From positions 56,287 to 120,286 of the forward strand of contig JBDHKD010000008.1 in the NCBI GenBank assembly GCA_039586575.1: a stretch of 64,000 nt of DNA, written 5' to 3'. The translations under genes and the position numbers were made by a program. Every line of letters begins with the position of its first letter. Within the stretch, counting starts at the first letter, position 1. The DNA comes from G020344215 sp039586575. Lineage in GTDB: Bacteria; Gemmatimonadota; Gemmatimonadetes; Palauibacterales; KS3-K002. Below, in pieces: positions 35,434 through 44,389 of the stretch. Under the pieces are notes generated by a model. It did not search any database. It was not told the DNA's origin and was given only the letters and a program-made list of their open reading frames with translations.

Positions 35434-36156
35434 CTAGCGTGGGAGGGCAGCGAACTCTATCACATATCGGCCCCCGGCGTCGGGGTGAACCGCCGCCACG
35501 ATCGAAGCCGCCTGCTTGGTGAACACGATGCTGTCGCCCACGCGGATCCGGATGTTGTTCGCGGAGCGCGGAACCCGGATCTCGTAGTCGGCTGTCGACC
35601 CGGCGTTCTCGACCCGCACACCCTGCGGTGCAACGGAGTAGGCCGGAGCCCTGCCGATGGCGCGGACCGCGAACTCGGCCTCCTCGACAAGCGTCACAAG
35701 AACGGTGCCCGACGCCTGGCTCGTTTCGAACACCAACTCGAATGGGTCCGTCGGGATCATCGAGACGCCGCCGGCGACGCCGACGGCCGGACCCTGCTCT
35801 GCTGTCGTCTCCTGCGGCCGTTCGAGAAGTCGGGCCACCCAGGTGCGGACGGAGGAGCCGGGCACGGCGGTGGCCGCGCCAGCTACCACGAGGAGCGCGA
35901 CGCCCGCGGCAACGGCGTGGGAGACGCGCCAGCGCCGAGCAGCTCGTCGCATGACGTCTGCGGCGCCGACCTGGGGAATGGGGTGGTCCAACAGTCCCAG
36001 CAGCTCCCCGATATCTCGATCCTCGTCTTTGGCGGCCTCGACCCGGCGGCCACACGCGTCGCATTCCGCCAGATGCTCGGCCACCGCACGTGCATCCGCC
36101 TCGCCGAGCTCGCCGCCGAGATACAGATCGATCAGTTCGTCATCAAGGTGTCGCAT
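35434..36156 (-). CDS. Membrane anti-sigma factor with zinc-finger (zf-HC2) domain
   Basis: The protein has 240 aa from the ATG at 36156, which overlaps the end of the sigma gene by 14 bases. The N-terminal anti-sigma domain has the zinc motif H28-x3-C32-x2-C35 (EHLAECDACG). A single membrane helix follows at about residues 78-98 (HAVAAGVALLVVAGAATAV). The C-terminal 140 residues are periplasmic and beta-rich (GTVLVTLVEEAEFAVRAIG; YEIRVPRSANNIRIRVGD). It should hold the co-transcribed ECF sigma inactive until a periplasmic signal acts on the outer domain. No ribosome site is obvious, consistent with translational coupling. Confidence 0.82.
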   Translation of the reverse strand: MRHLDDELIDLYLGGELGEADARAVAEHLAECDACGRRVEAAKDEDRDIGELLGLLDHPIPQVGAADVMRRAARRWRVSHAVAAGVALLVVAGAATAVPGSSVRTWVARLLERPQETTAEQGPAVGVAGGVSMIPTDPFELVFETSQASGTVLVTLVEEAEFAVRAIGRAPAYSVAPQGVRVENAGSTADYEIRVPRSANNIRIRVGDSIVFTKQAASIVAAVHPDAGGRYVIEFAALPR

Positions 36157-36679
36157 CGCCACAATCCCCGAGCGCTCGACGTAGAGCGTCCTTTGCCCGC
36201 ACGAGCAGAGCCCCCACACTGGTCGGTTTGAGGTCCAGTATCTCGGCTATCTCGCGGTATGTGTATCCCTCATAGCGAAGGACCAACAGCTCTCGTTCGC
36301 GTGGCGCAAGGCTATCGAGCGCCGAGCGAACGGCCTTCCGTTTGCGCGCAGTCGCCAGATCCGCTTCGGGCGACGGGCTGGCATCGAGGACCAGTTGCTT
36401 CGCCTCCTCACGCGCCAGCAGGCGGCGGCGGCGGTTCGATTTCGAGCGCGCGTTGTGGAACAGGTTCCTCGCGACCACGGCCAGCCACGATCCGCTGTTC
36501 AGCGGCAATGCCCCGCGCCGGTACAGACGTATGAATGCCTCCTGGGCGATGTCGGCGGCCAGATCGGGATCACCCGAGAGGCGGTCGAGATAGCGGAACA
36601 GCGGAGGAAAGCGCCTCTCGAATTCTTCGCGGAACACGTCATCGAACGGCCGCGATCCGGTTTGGGCTACTTGGCTCAT
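36143..36679 (-). CDS. ECF-type RNA polymerase sigma factor
   Basis: The protein has 178 aa from the ATG at 36679; the frame is open to 36790 but the upstream part overlaps the promoter-like element. Region 2 (FERRFPPLFRYLDRLSGDPDLAADIAQEAF then SGSWLAVVARNLFHNARSK) and region 4 (ALDSLAPRERELLVLRYEGY; TYREIAEILDLKPTSVGALL) are complete, and no region 3 or extra domain is present. It is followed by its membrane anti-sigma and preceded by a TonB receptor, the arrangement of envelope-stress or surface-signalling systems. TGTCACA-N16-GGCTC 23 bases upstream suggests autoregulation. Confidence 0.9.
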   Translation of the reverse strand: MSQVAQTGSRPFDDVFREEFERRFPPLFRYLDRLSGDPDLAADIAQEAFIRLYRRGALPLNSGSWLAVVARNLFHNARSKSNRRRRLLAREEAKQLVLDASPSPEADLATARKRKAVRSALDSLAPRERELLVLRYEGYTYREIAEILDLKPTSVGALLVRAKDALRRALGDCGDATP

Positions 36680-36701
36680 TGCAATGCGGCGTCCATCATG
36701 T

Positions 36702-36729
36702 GAGCCGACAAGCCGTGGCTTTTGTGACA
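36702..36729 (-). promoter_or_regulatory. Candidate autoregulated ECF sigma promoter
   Basis: On the minus strand TGTCACA (36729-36723), 16 bases, then GGCTC (36706-36702), 22 bases before the sigma ATG. It matches the element before the outer-membrane protein gene (35421-35394) in sequence and spacing. Confidence 0.55.
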
Positions 36730-36767
36730 GACAGACTGAAGGTGCGCCACCGGGCGTGGCACGCCGG

Positions 36768-39092
36768 TCAGAAGCTCCACTCCAATCCAACCGTGAGAGG
36801 AGAGAGGGGGCGCATCGCTAGCTCGGACAGCTCGCCGGTGGACGGGTCGACAGTGTATCCCAGTAGGTTGCGCTTGCCGAGGACGTTGCTGACGGTGGCA
36901 AAACCTGTGAGCACACCATCGCGACCGAGCAGCTGCCACCGCCAGTGCTTGCGGACTCCGATGTCGAAGCGGAGGTAGGCGGGGAGTCGCGTGCCACCCA
37001 GCGGACCCGCCACCTCTTGTGGACTACCCTCCGCCTCGCACCCGCCCTCGACGATACTGCAGGCCTCCCATTCGAACGGCCCCTCTACCATCGTCGTCGG
37101 GCGGCCGAACTCCGCCCGCAGCGCCGATCGAACGACCAGCGATCCGGACAGCTGGTAGCCCAGCGATGCCGCGAGCGAGTGGCTGATGGCGAACCCGGGC
37201 CGGTAGGTTGCGCTTCCCAAATCATAGGCGACCGTCCCAAACCCGTAGTCGATGAGGGCGCGATAGCGGGCGCGCTCCAGCTTCACGCTTACCCCGCCAC
37301 CCCAGGCTCGCGCACGCCCGACCGAATAGCCATCGACCGCGAACGGCTGTCCCGTCGTCGGAGCAACGAGCACCAGTCCCTCGAGGACGCGCGCATAGCC
37401 CTCCAGGCCAGCGCTCACGCCCTCGAGCGGCCGGGTCTCGAGCGTCAAGCCGAAGTGATCGGAACGTGCGATCGGAACGCTGTTGCCCTCCGCTGCGACG
37501 GAGAGATTCGGGCTGAACAGGTTATCGAGCAGCGACTCCGGGTTGCGGAGCGACTGGACCCACTGGTGGGCGCGTGCGTACCCGGCGGATACCGAGAAAG
37601 ACGATGAAACCGACCAGCGCAGCGCCAGACGCGGTGCCAACCGGGGAGGCCCGCCCGCCACGAAGCTGCCACGCAGTCCGACGAGCAGCTGGAGACGGTC
37701 GCCGAGGCCCCTCTGATGCTCGGCGAACGCGGCAAAGATCTCGGGCTCGCCGCCGACATCTACGAGCGGCTCTGTCGGCGTGGCACTCGTTGCAGCCCGC
37801 ACGACGGTGTAGGATGTGCGATCCCGCTCCACGCTGATCCCTAGGCGCGAGCCGCCGGTGCGACCGCCCGCCAGCAGCATGAATTGCGAGCCATACGTGC
37901 GTCGCCGACTGGACAGAGTCAACGGACCACCGATGGCGCGCCAGAGGGAGGCGACATCGAGATCGGCACGCCAGAGGCGCGCCTGGATCGCCGTGCGCCC
38001 TGAGAGCGGCTGCTCCCAGCCGAGCCCAACGGAGCGGCTCTTCCAGGAGAACTGGTTTTGTCCTCGCGCGTCATCGATTTCGATGTTCACACTGTCGATC
38101 GCCGCCGCCGTCTCCTGATCGTCGCTCGTCAGGTCGCTCGCGATCCGGAGACCGTTGTCACTCGTGAACGCCAGGGCTTCGATTCGACCGCCAAGGAGCG
38201 GCGCTTCGACCTTCGCCAGACCATCCGAGAACGAGCCCCGCACGTAGGAATTCTCGCCCGGCGGCGCCAGGAAGCCGGGATGCCCCCAACGTGCACTCAA
38301 GAGAACCCCGGCGCCGAGCGGCAGCGGCCCATCGACCGCCAGGCGGGCGCCGGTAGCAGTCACCGCACCGCGGACCCCGATGCGGTCCGCACTCGGTGCC
38401 TGGGTCCGGGCAGCGATGACACCGGAGAGCGCGCCGTCCCACGCGGGCGGTGCGACGACGGAATGGAGATCGACGCGTGAGATCGCGTCTGGGTTGAGGG
38501 CGCTGAACTGGCCGGCCGTGTGATAGGGGCTGTATACAGGGACTCCATCGACCAGAAAGAGGTTCTGGTCGCTCGACCCTCCCCGTACATGCAATCCGCT
38601 CGGGTTCTCCGGATCGAGCAGCACACCGGGTCCGCCGAGCGCCTCGAAGAAGTCGGGCTCAGCCAGTCCGGGATGCGTTCGAAGCTCCCACCCCGTGACC
38701 GTACTCGATCCAACCCACGGTGCCCCACCCACAGCGGGCGCGGTTTCAGAGCGTAGCGGTCGTGTGGCCGAGCTGGCGGTTACGGACCGCAGCCGTATCG
38801 GTTCCGGTTCCAGGGCGACGTCTAATCGAAGAGCACCGTTCCCCGGCACGAAGACGTGGAGCGTGCGCGACTTGTACCCGAGGCTGGAGATCTTCAGCCG
38901 TCGTGCCCCGGTCGGAATCTCGCTCAGCGCGTAGGACCCGGCGCTGTCGGTTAGGGAGACTCGGCCGAGGTCGACGATCTCGACCATGGCGGCGACGACC
39001 GGTGTGCCGGTCTCGGCGTCGCGGACCGTGCCCCACACAGCCACCTGTAGCTGGCCGAGCAAGAGAGCGACGCAGAACGCGGATGCGTGCAT
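36768..39092 (-). CDS. TonB-dependent outer-membrane receptor with carboxypeptidase-like N-domain
   Basis: The 774-aa protein has a short signal peptide, then an Ig-like carboxypeptidase regulatory domain (about residues 20-100: VRDAETGTPVVAAMVEIVD; GARRLKISSLGYKSR). The plug domain follows (about 120-240), containing GLHVRGGSSDQNLFLVDGVPVY, then a 22-strand-type barrel to the C-terminal LTVGLEWSF, an aromatic end fitting barrel assembly. No extended N-terminal sigma-signalling domain is visible, so a direct role in activating the neighbouring ECF sigma is not proven. The substrate could be a siderophore, glycan or peptide. The gene ends 88 bases before the sigma gene, which may share its transcript. 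Confidence 0.88.
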   Translation of the reverse strand: MHASAFCVALLLGQLQVAVWGTVRDAETGTPVVAAMVEIVDLGRVSLTDSAGSYALSEIPTGARRLKISSLGYKSRTLHVFVPGNGALRLDVALEPEPIRLRSVTASSATRPLRSETAPAVGGAPWVGSSTVTGWELRTHPGLAEPDFFEALGGPGVLLDPENPSGLHVRGGSSDQNLFLVDGVPVYSPYHTAGQFSALNPDAISRVDLHSVVAPPAWDGALSGVIAARTQAPSADRIGVRGAVTATGARLAVDGPLPLGAGVLLSARWGHPGFLAPPGENSYVRGSFSDGLAKVEAPLLGGRIEALAFTSDNGLRIASDLTSDDQETAAAIDSVNIEIDDARGQNQFSWKSRSVGLGWEQPLSGRTAIQARLWRADLDVASLWRAIGGPLTLSSRRRTYGSQFMLLAGGRTGGSRLGISVERDRTSYTVVRAATSATPTEPLVDVGGEPEIFAAFAEHQRGLGDRLQLLVGLRGSFVAGGPPRLAPRLALRWSVSSSFSVSAGYARAHQWVQSLRNPESLLDNLFSPNLSVAAEGNSVPIARSDHFGLTLETRPLEGVSAGLEGYARVLEGLVLVAPTTGQPFAVDGYSVGRARAWGGGVSVKLERARYRALIDYGFGTVAYDLGSATYRPGFAISHSLAASLGYQLSGSLVVRSALRAEFGRPTTMVEGPFEWEACSIVEGGCEAEGSPQEVAGPLGGTRLPAYLRFDIGVRKHWRWQLLGRDGVLTGFATVSNVLGKRNLLGYTVDPSTGELSELAMRPLSPLTVGLEWSF

Positions 39093-39197
39093 CGAAGGCT
39101 CAGCGATGACGGAACAGTGGCGCCTATACTATTCCACCCTAGCACCGGCGTCGAATGGCTGCAACCTTCGAAGGGCGGGTGCCTCCTGCTATCGCCG

Positions 39198-41975
39198 TCA
39201 CTCGGCGCGCAGCGCCTCCATCGGATCGACCCCGGCGGCGCGCCGGGCCGGCAGGTAGGCCGCCGCGAGGGCGACCCCGGTCAGGCCCCCGGCCACCGAC
39301 AGGAAGGTGAGCGGATCGAGCGGGCTGACACCGAACAACAGTCCCGCCATCAGCCGCGTCACGCCGTAGGACAGCGCCAGGCCGATGGCCACGCCGATCC
39401 CCGCCAGCAGCAGGCTTTGCCGCAGCACCATGCCCTTCACCTGACCGGTTTGGGCGCCCAGCGCCATCCGCAACCCCAGCTCGTGGCTGCGCTGGCTCAC
39501 CGCGTAGGAGATCACACCGTAGACGCCGACGATCCCGAGCAGGAGCGCCACGCCCGCGGCAACGCCGAGCAGCACCAGCGTGAAGGACGTGCGGGCGATG
39601 GACTGTCCCATTAGGTCCTCGAGCGACTGCAGCCCCCGGACCGGCAGGTTCGGGTTGACCTCCCAGATGGCCGCCCGCACCTCGTCCAGAAACCCCGCCG
39701 TGCCGACCCGGTCGCTGCGAATCGCGAAGCCGATCCCCCGCCAGGTTCGCACCTGGTCGGGCGGGTCGCCTTCCCAGAACGCCAGGGTGACCTGCGGCCA
39801 ATAGACCATGAGCGGCGGATCCTGGCCCAGTCCATCCTCTCTGACGTCGGAGACCACGCCGACGACCTCGTACCAGCGCGGCGGGTCGGGCCGCACCGAG
39901 ACCCGTTGGCCCAGCGCTGCCTCCGCCGAGCCCCAGTACTCGCGGGCCAGGCTCTCGGAGACCAGCACCGCCGGGGCCCGCTCGTGAACGTCCTGCCAGG
40001 TGAGCGTACGGCCCAAGCGGAGCGGGGTACCCAGAGTCTCGAGGTATCCGCCACCGATCCACTTGTGCCGGCGAATCGACGGCGTCCGATCCCCCGTGTA
40101 GTCGAACCCGTCGACGTAGAGCGGATTGACGTTGCTATTCCCGTCCATCGGGACGGCGGTGGCGAGCGCAGCGGACGTGACGCCGGGGATCTCCGCCAGG
40201 CGGCGCGCGATGCGCTCGTGGGTCGCCGCGGCCTCGGCCGGGTCCTCGACTTCGTCCGATGAGATGTAGAGGCGGAGCGCCAGGACGTTCCCAGGATCGT
40301 GGAAGCCGGGATCGACGTTCCACAGCGAGTAGAAGCTACGCAGCATGAGACCCGAGGCGACGAGCAGCACCAGGGCCAGCGCCATCTGGCTCACGGCCAG
40401 GGTGTTCTGAACGCGGTGCCGTTTCCTGCCGGTCGTTCCGCCGCGTCCGCCCTCCTTCAGGGCGTCGACCGGCGTGGCGCGACCGAGCCTTAGGACCGGG
40501 AAGATGCCGAAGAACACCCCGGCGCCCAGCGACACGGCCAGCGTGAAGGTGAGCACGCCACCGTCCAACGCGACCTCGTCCAAGCGCGGCAGGTTGGCCG
40601 GCCCCGCGGCGATGAGCGCCTCGAGCCCGAAGTAGGCCAGGGCCAGACCGCCCAGCCCACCCAGCACGCCCAGCGACAGGCTCTCCTTCAGGTACTCCCA
40701 GCCGATCCGGCCGCGGCTCGCCCCCATGGCCGTCCGCACGGCCATCTCCGTCTCCTTCCCGTCGGCCCGGACGAGGAAGAGGTTCGCCACGTTGGCGCAA
40801 GCGATGAGCAGCACGACCGCGACCCCGGCCATGATGATCCAGAGGAGATTCGCCACGCTACCGACGAGGCTGTCCTTGAGCGGCTGGATGTTGGGAGCGA
40901 AACGCGCACGCTCCGAGAAGTCCGCCACCGGCCCACCCGGGAACTTCTCGAAGGCCAGCGGCAGCATGCGCGCCGCATCCGCGTTCGCCTGCTCGACCGT
41001 GACCCCGCCTCGCAATCGGGCCACGCCTCCCCAGCCGACGTTCCCCACGAACAGCGTCGACCGGTCAAAACGGAGCGGGAAGATCAGCAGCGGGGTCGTC
41101 CCGAGGGTCTGCAGGCTTGCCGGCGTGACGCCCACGATCTCCCAGCTCTGGTCGTCCACCTCGATCGTCTGCCCGACCACGCTGGGGTCAGCCCCGAACC
41201 GGCTCTGCCAATACCCGTAGCCCAGCATCAAGACGTTGGGCGAGGTGGGCTCGTCGTCCTCCGGCGTGAAGATCCGGCCCGCGACGGGACGCAGGCGCAG
41301 CGCCCGGAAGACCCCGCTCGTCACCCGGAGAACCCTCACCGCCTCCGGCTCCCCACCCCCGGTGATGGTCGCCAAGCTCCGCCCGTACATCCCGATGTCC
41401 TCGAAGACCCGGTTCTCGTCCTCGTAGGTGAAGTGCCAGGCCGCGCACTGGCCCGCGTTCTGCATACCCAGTCCCGGCGCCGCGTGGCTCACCGACACCA
41501 GCCGGTCGGCGTCGTCGAACGGCAGCGGTGAGAGTATGATCGCATCCAACAGGGTGAAGATGGCGGTCGTGGCGCCGATCCCCAGCGCCAGCACGAAGAC
41601 CACCACAAAGCTGAACAGCGGACGCTTCGCCAGCGACCGAAAGGCGAAGCGGAAATCGCGGGCACCGTCGGCCAGCAAAGTCCACACTCCGCCCCTGCGC
41701 CGCAGTCCTGCCTCGCGCTTCTCCGCCCAGCGGCCCAGCTGCGCCCGCACGTGCGCCGGCTCGCTGTGGATCAACTCGTCGGCCGCTAGGTCGGCGTCAC
41801 CCAGCCACTTCTCCACCAGCGCCTCGGCCTCCGCTTCGCTGGCTCCCCGGGCGAGCGCCTCCTGGTACAGATCCTCCAGGTGGTCCGCCAGCTCCGAGAT
41901 TATCCGCTCCTCCCGCTGCCCCCGCATCGCGGGGAGGGAGAGGCGCTCCCTGAGATAGCTCTTCCAGTCAGGCAT
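39198..41975 (-). CDS. ADOP-type permease, long form, coupled to PadR
   Basis: The 925-aa protein is the largest permease here. The N-terminal prefix domain of about 100 residues (MPDWKSYLRERLSLPAMRG; REERIISELADHLEDLYQEA) closely resembles that of the copy at 31660. Two MacB/FtsX halves follow: FVLALGIGATTAIFTLLDAI, the IACANVANLFLVRADGKETE core with AMGASRGRIG, and the C-terminal YLPARRAAGVDPMEALRAE. It begins inside the padR gene, overlapping by eight bases exactly as at the other padR pair. No ATPase gene is adjacent. Its likely role is envelope efflux induced through PadR. Confidence 0.9.
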   Translation of the reverse strand: MPDWKSYLRERLSLPAMRGQREERIISELADHLEDLYQEALARGASEAEAEALVEKWLGDADLAADELIHSEPAHVRAQLGRWAEKREAGLRRRGGVWTLLADGARDFRFAFRSLAKRPLFSFVVVFVLALGIGATTAIFTLLDAIILSPLPFDDADRLVSVSHAAPGLGMQNAGQCAAWHFTYEDENRVFEDIGMYGRSLATITGGGEPEAVRVLRVTSGVFRALRLRPVAGRIFTPEDDEPTSPNVLMLGYGYWQSRFGADPSVVGQTIEVDDQSWEIVGVTPASLQTLGTTPLLIFPLRFDRSTLFVGNVGWGGVARLRGGVTVEQANADAARMLPLAFEKFPGGPVADFSERARFAPNIQPLKDSLVGSVANLLWIIMAGVAVVLLIACANVANLFLVRADGKETEMAVRTAMGASRGRIGWEYLKESLSLGVLGGLGGLALAYFGLEALIAAGPANLPRLDEVALDGGVLTFTLAVSLGAGVFFGIFPVLRLGRATPVDALKEGGRGGTTGRKRHRVQNTLAVSQMALALVLLVASGLMLRSFYSLWNVDPGFHDPGNVLALRLYISSDEVEDPAEAAATHERIARRLAEIPGVTSAALATAVPMDGNSNVNPLYVDGFDYTGDRTPSIRRHKWIGGGYLETLGTPLRLGRTLTWQDVHERAPAVLVSESLAREYWGSAEAALGQRVSVRPDPPRWYEVVGVVSDVREDGLGQDPPLMVYWPQVTLAFWEGDPPDQVRTWRGIGFAIRSDRVGTAGFLDEVRAAIWEVNPNLPVRGLQSLEDLMGQSIARTSFTLVLLGVAAGVALLLGIVGVYGVISYAVSQRSHELGLRMALGAQTGQVKGMVLRQSLLLAGIGVAIGLALSYGVTRLMAGLLFGVSPLDPLTFLSVAGGLTGVALAAAYLPARRAAGVDPMEALRAE

Positions 41976-42300
41976 GGCTCACTCCGATCACCCTGTTCAC
42001 CATGGCCGAGAAGGCCTGCCACTCCTGCCGCTGCCGGGCCACGACCTGTCGCCCCCTCGCGGTCAGGGTGTAGTAGCAGCGCCGCCGCTCCCCCTGCCTC
42101 TCCACCCAGCGCCCCTTGATCCAACCCCGCTTCTCCATCCGGTAGAGGACCGAGTAGAGGGTGGAGACGCGGAGCTCGAGCCGGCCGTCGGAGCGGTGCT
42201 CCAGCAGCTTGCCGATCTCGTAGCCGTGGCGGGCACCGTCCTCCAGGGCGGAGAGTATCAAGAGCTCCATACTGCCGCGCTTCAGATCGGCGCTGAACAT
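41968..42300 (-). CDS. PadR-family transcriptional regulator
   Basis: The 110-aa protein starts with MFSADLKRGSMELLILSALE, a winged-helix regulator nearly parallel in sequence to the PadR at 31335: HGYEIGKLLE, STLYSVLYRMEKRGWIKGRW, and a wing RRCYYTLTARGRQVVARQ. It overlaps the downstream ADOP start by eight bases. A perfect 7-7-7 dyad (ATACTTC, spacer, GAAGTAT) lies 27-47 bases upstream of the start and is the likely autoregulatory operator. It diverges from the ankyrin-PD40 gene, which may also be affected. Confidence 0.94.
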   Translation of the reverse strand: MFSADLKRGSMELLILSALEDGARHGYEIGKLLEHRSDGRLELRVSTLYSVLYRMEKRGWIKGRWVERQGERRRCYYTLTARGRQVVARQRQEWQAFSAMVNRVIGVSHA

Positions 42301-42326
42301 GCGAGGCCTCCCAGTTCCGTCACGCG

Positions 42327-42347
42327 ATACTTCGCCTGATGAAGTAT
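42327..42347. promoter_or_regulatory. PadR operator: perfect ATACTTC-N7-GAAGTAT dyad
   Basis: Arms 42327-42333 and 42341-42347 are exact inverted repeats around a 7-base spacer. ATAC...GTAT symmetry is typical of PadR-family operators. The site is 27 bases upstream of padR and 124 bases upstream of the divergent gene. Confidence 0.65.
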
Positions 42348-42470
42348 GCCTACCCTACTAGACGCTCGTTTGGCCGAAAAGGTTTTAGTCGAGACCCCAT
42401 TTCCCGGACGCCAGTTCCCGATGATATTGGCCTCAGTCGGATCCTCTATACATCGAGGAGGAGAGTCAGA

Positions 42471-44306
42471 ATGAACCGCCCGAGCCACGGCCCCACGCTG
42501 AGCTGCATCCTATCTATGATTCTCGTCGCGCCGCTCCTACTCCTTGGGAGGCCCGCTGCTGCCGCAGCCCAGGGGGACGCGGCGGACCGGATCCTCGAAG
42601 CTGCCCGGGCCGGCGAAATCGATCGGGTGGAAGCCCTCCTGGAGGCGAGCCCGGAGTTGGTGAGGGTGCGGGACGGAGAGGGGAGGACCCCTCTGCACCA
42701 AGCCGTACTGGGCGGCCACCGGGAGCTGGCGGAGCGGCTGCTGGACCGGGGTGGCGACATCTCGGCGGTGGACGCCTGGAATTATACCCCCCTTCACCAC
42801 GCCGCCTACGGGGGTGATGCGGCCCTGGTGGCGCTGTTCCTGGCTCGGGGTGCCGACGTCATGGCCAGGGAGGCGCGCGGGCGAACGCCGCTCTACCTGG
42901 CGGTGAATTGGGGCCGCAACCTGGAGGTAGTGGAGCGGCTGATAGCGGCTGGCGCCGACGTGAATGACCGGACGCCGAGCGGGGAGGAGATGCTGCTTTC
43001 CACCCTCTACTACGGGAGGCCCGAGATCATCGACGCCCTAGTGGCGGCGGGGGCGAGGCTGCCGGAGGACGATGGCTCCGTGGTGCGGGCCACGTACCTG
43101 GCAGCGAGCAACGGGTTCGAGGGGGTGTTTCAGATGGCCGCGGAGATGGCGGAGGCCCGGGAGATCAATTGGTGGGAGCACGTGCCGATGCACGCTGCCG
43201 CCCGCGGTGGCTCCCTCCCCATCGGCCAGGCGCTTCTGGCCCACGGCCTCACCGTGGACGAGAAGAACCTGTACGGGCTCACCCCGCTCCACATCGCCGC
43301 CGAGCACGGCCGCCTCGCCTTCGCCGAGTTCCTGGTCGGGAACGGCGCGCCGTTGGAAGAGTCCAGCGTCCAGGGTATGACGGCATTGCACTTCGCCCGG
43401 GAGGGCGGGCACGACAGCGTGGCGACGCGCCTGTTAGAGCTGGGAGCCGCGGATGAGCCGCCGGTCTTCCCGGAGCTGCGCGGCGCCTGGCTGGGGCAGC
43501 CGGAGCCCGGCGATGCCCCGGAGCGGTTCGCGCTGGGGATCGTTTCGGGACACGGGTTCAACTCCGAGCACTCTCCGGCAGCCTTCTCGCCCGACGGGAC
43601 CGAGGTCTATTGGACCAAGGCCTTCCGGGGTCCCGTCCTCTTCTCCCGGCTGGAAGACGGCCGCTGGACGAGGCCGAGGCCGGCCCCCTTCGTCTCGGAG
43701 TACGGCGAGGGAGAGCCCATCTTCTCCCCGGACGGCGAGCGGTTGTACTTCCTTTCCATGCGCCCGCTGGAGCCGGGAGCCGAACCTGGGGACGAGAACA
43801 TCTGGTACGTGGCGCGGGAAGGTGACGGCTGGTCGGAGCCGCAGCCGTTGGAGCCGGCCGTGAACGACTTCGACCACCACTGGCTCTTTTCCATATCCGA
43901 GGCCGGAACCCTCTACTTCTCGTCCGTGCGTGAGGGCGGGTACGGAAGCCGGGACATCTACCGCTCTCAGAGGGTGAACGGGGTCCACCAGCCGCCCGAG
44001 AACGTGGGTCCGGTCATCAACACCGACGGCCACGAACACACCCCCTTCATCGCCCCGGACGAGAGCTACCTGATTTTCGCCTCGACCGCTCATGGGCCAA
44101 CCGCCGGGATGTTCCATTTCGTCATCAGCTACCGTGAAGCGGACGGGGCGTGGTCCACTCCGCAGGCGCTGGACCACATCACCGTACCCGTCAATGACCC
44201 ACTCTGCCCGCTCATCACCGCCGACGGGAAGTTCATGTTCTTCATCGGCAGCGGCGACATCTGGTGGACCCGGGCGGACTTCATACAGGAGCTGCGCCGG
44301 CAGTAG
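42471..44306 (+). CDS. Exported ankyrin-repeat / PD40 beta-propeller fusion protein
   Basis: The protein has 611 aa from the ATG at 42471 (GAGGAGGAG upstream; the frame is open to 42339). A Sec signal peptide ends near AAAAQG. Residues about 35-330 hold roughly eight ankyrin repeats (EGRTPLHQAVLGGHRELAER; WNYTPLHHAAYGGDAALVAL; YGLTPLHIAAEHGRLAFAEF). From about 345 a WD40-like PD40 propeller follows (AAFSPDGTEVYWTK; PIFSPDGERLYFLSMRP; PLITADGKFMFFIGSGDIWW), ending DFIQELRRQ. Both parts are protein- or ligand-binding platforms, so it is probably a periplasmic scaffold. Such a fusion is uncommon; no catalytic site is visible. It diverges from padR. Confidence 0.85.
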   Translation: MNRPSHGPTLSCILSMILVAPLLLLGRPAAAAAQGDAADRILEAARAGEIDRVEALLEASPELVRVRDGEGRTPLHQAVLGGHRELAERLLDRGGDISAVDAWNYTPLHHAAYGGDAALVALFLARGADVMAREARGRTPLYLAVNWGRNLEVVERLIAAGADVNDRTPSGEEMLLSTLYYGRPEIIDALVAAGARLPEDDGSVVRATYLAASNGFEGVFQMAAEMAEAREINWWEHVPMHAAARGGSLPIGQALLAHGLTVDEKNLYGLTPLHIAAEHGRLAFAEFLVGNGAPLEESSVQGMTALHFAREGGHDSVATRLLELGAADEPPVFPELRGAWLGQPEPGDAPERFALGIVSGHGFNSEHSPAAFSPDGTEVYWTKAFRGPVLFSRLEDGRWTRPRPAPFVSEYGEGEPIFSPDGERLYFLSMRPLEPGAEPGDENIWYVAREGDGWSEPQPLEPAVNDFDHHWLFSISEAGTLYFSSVREGGYGSRDIYRSQRVNGVHQPPENVGPVINTDGHEHTPFIAPDESYLIFASTAHGPTAGMFHFVISYREADGAWSTPQALDHITVPVNDPLCPLITADGKFMFFIGSGDIWWTRADFIQELRRQ

Positions 44307-44389
44307 CTCCGAAACCCGCTTCAGCCGCTGGCCGTAGTAGACGGACGGAGGGGAGCCCCGACCCCACCGTAGCCGCAGGCAGGCGTCAG

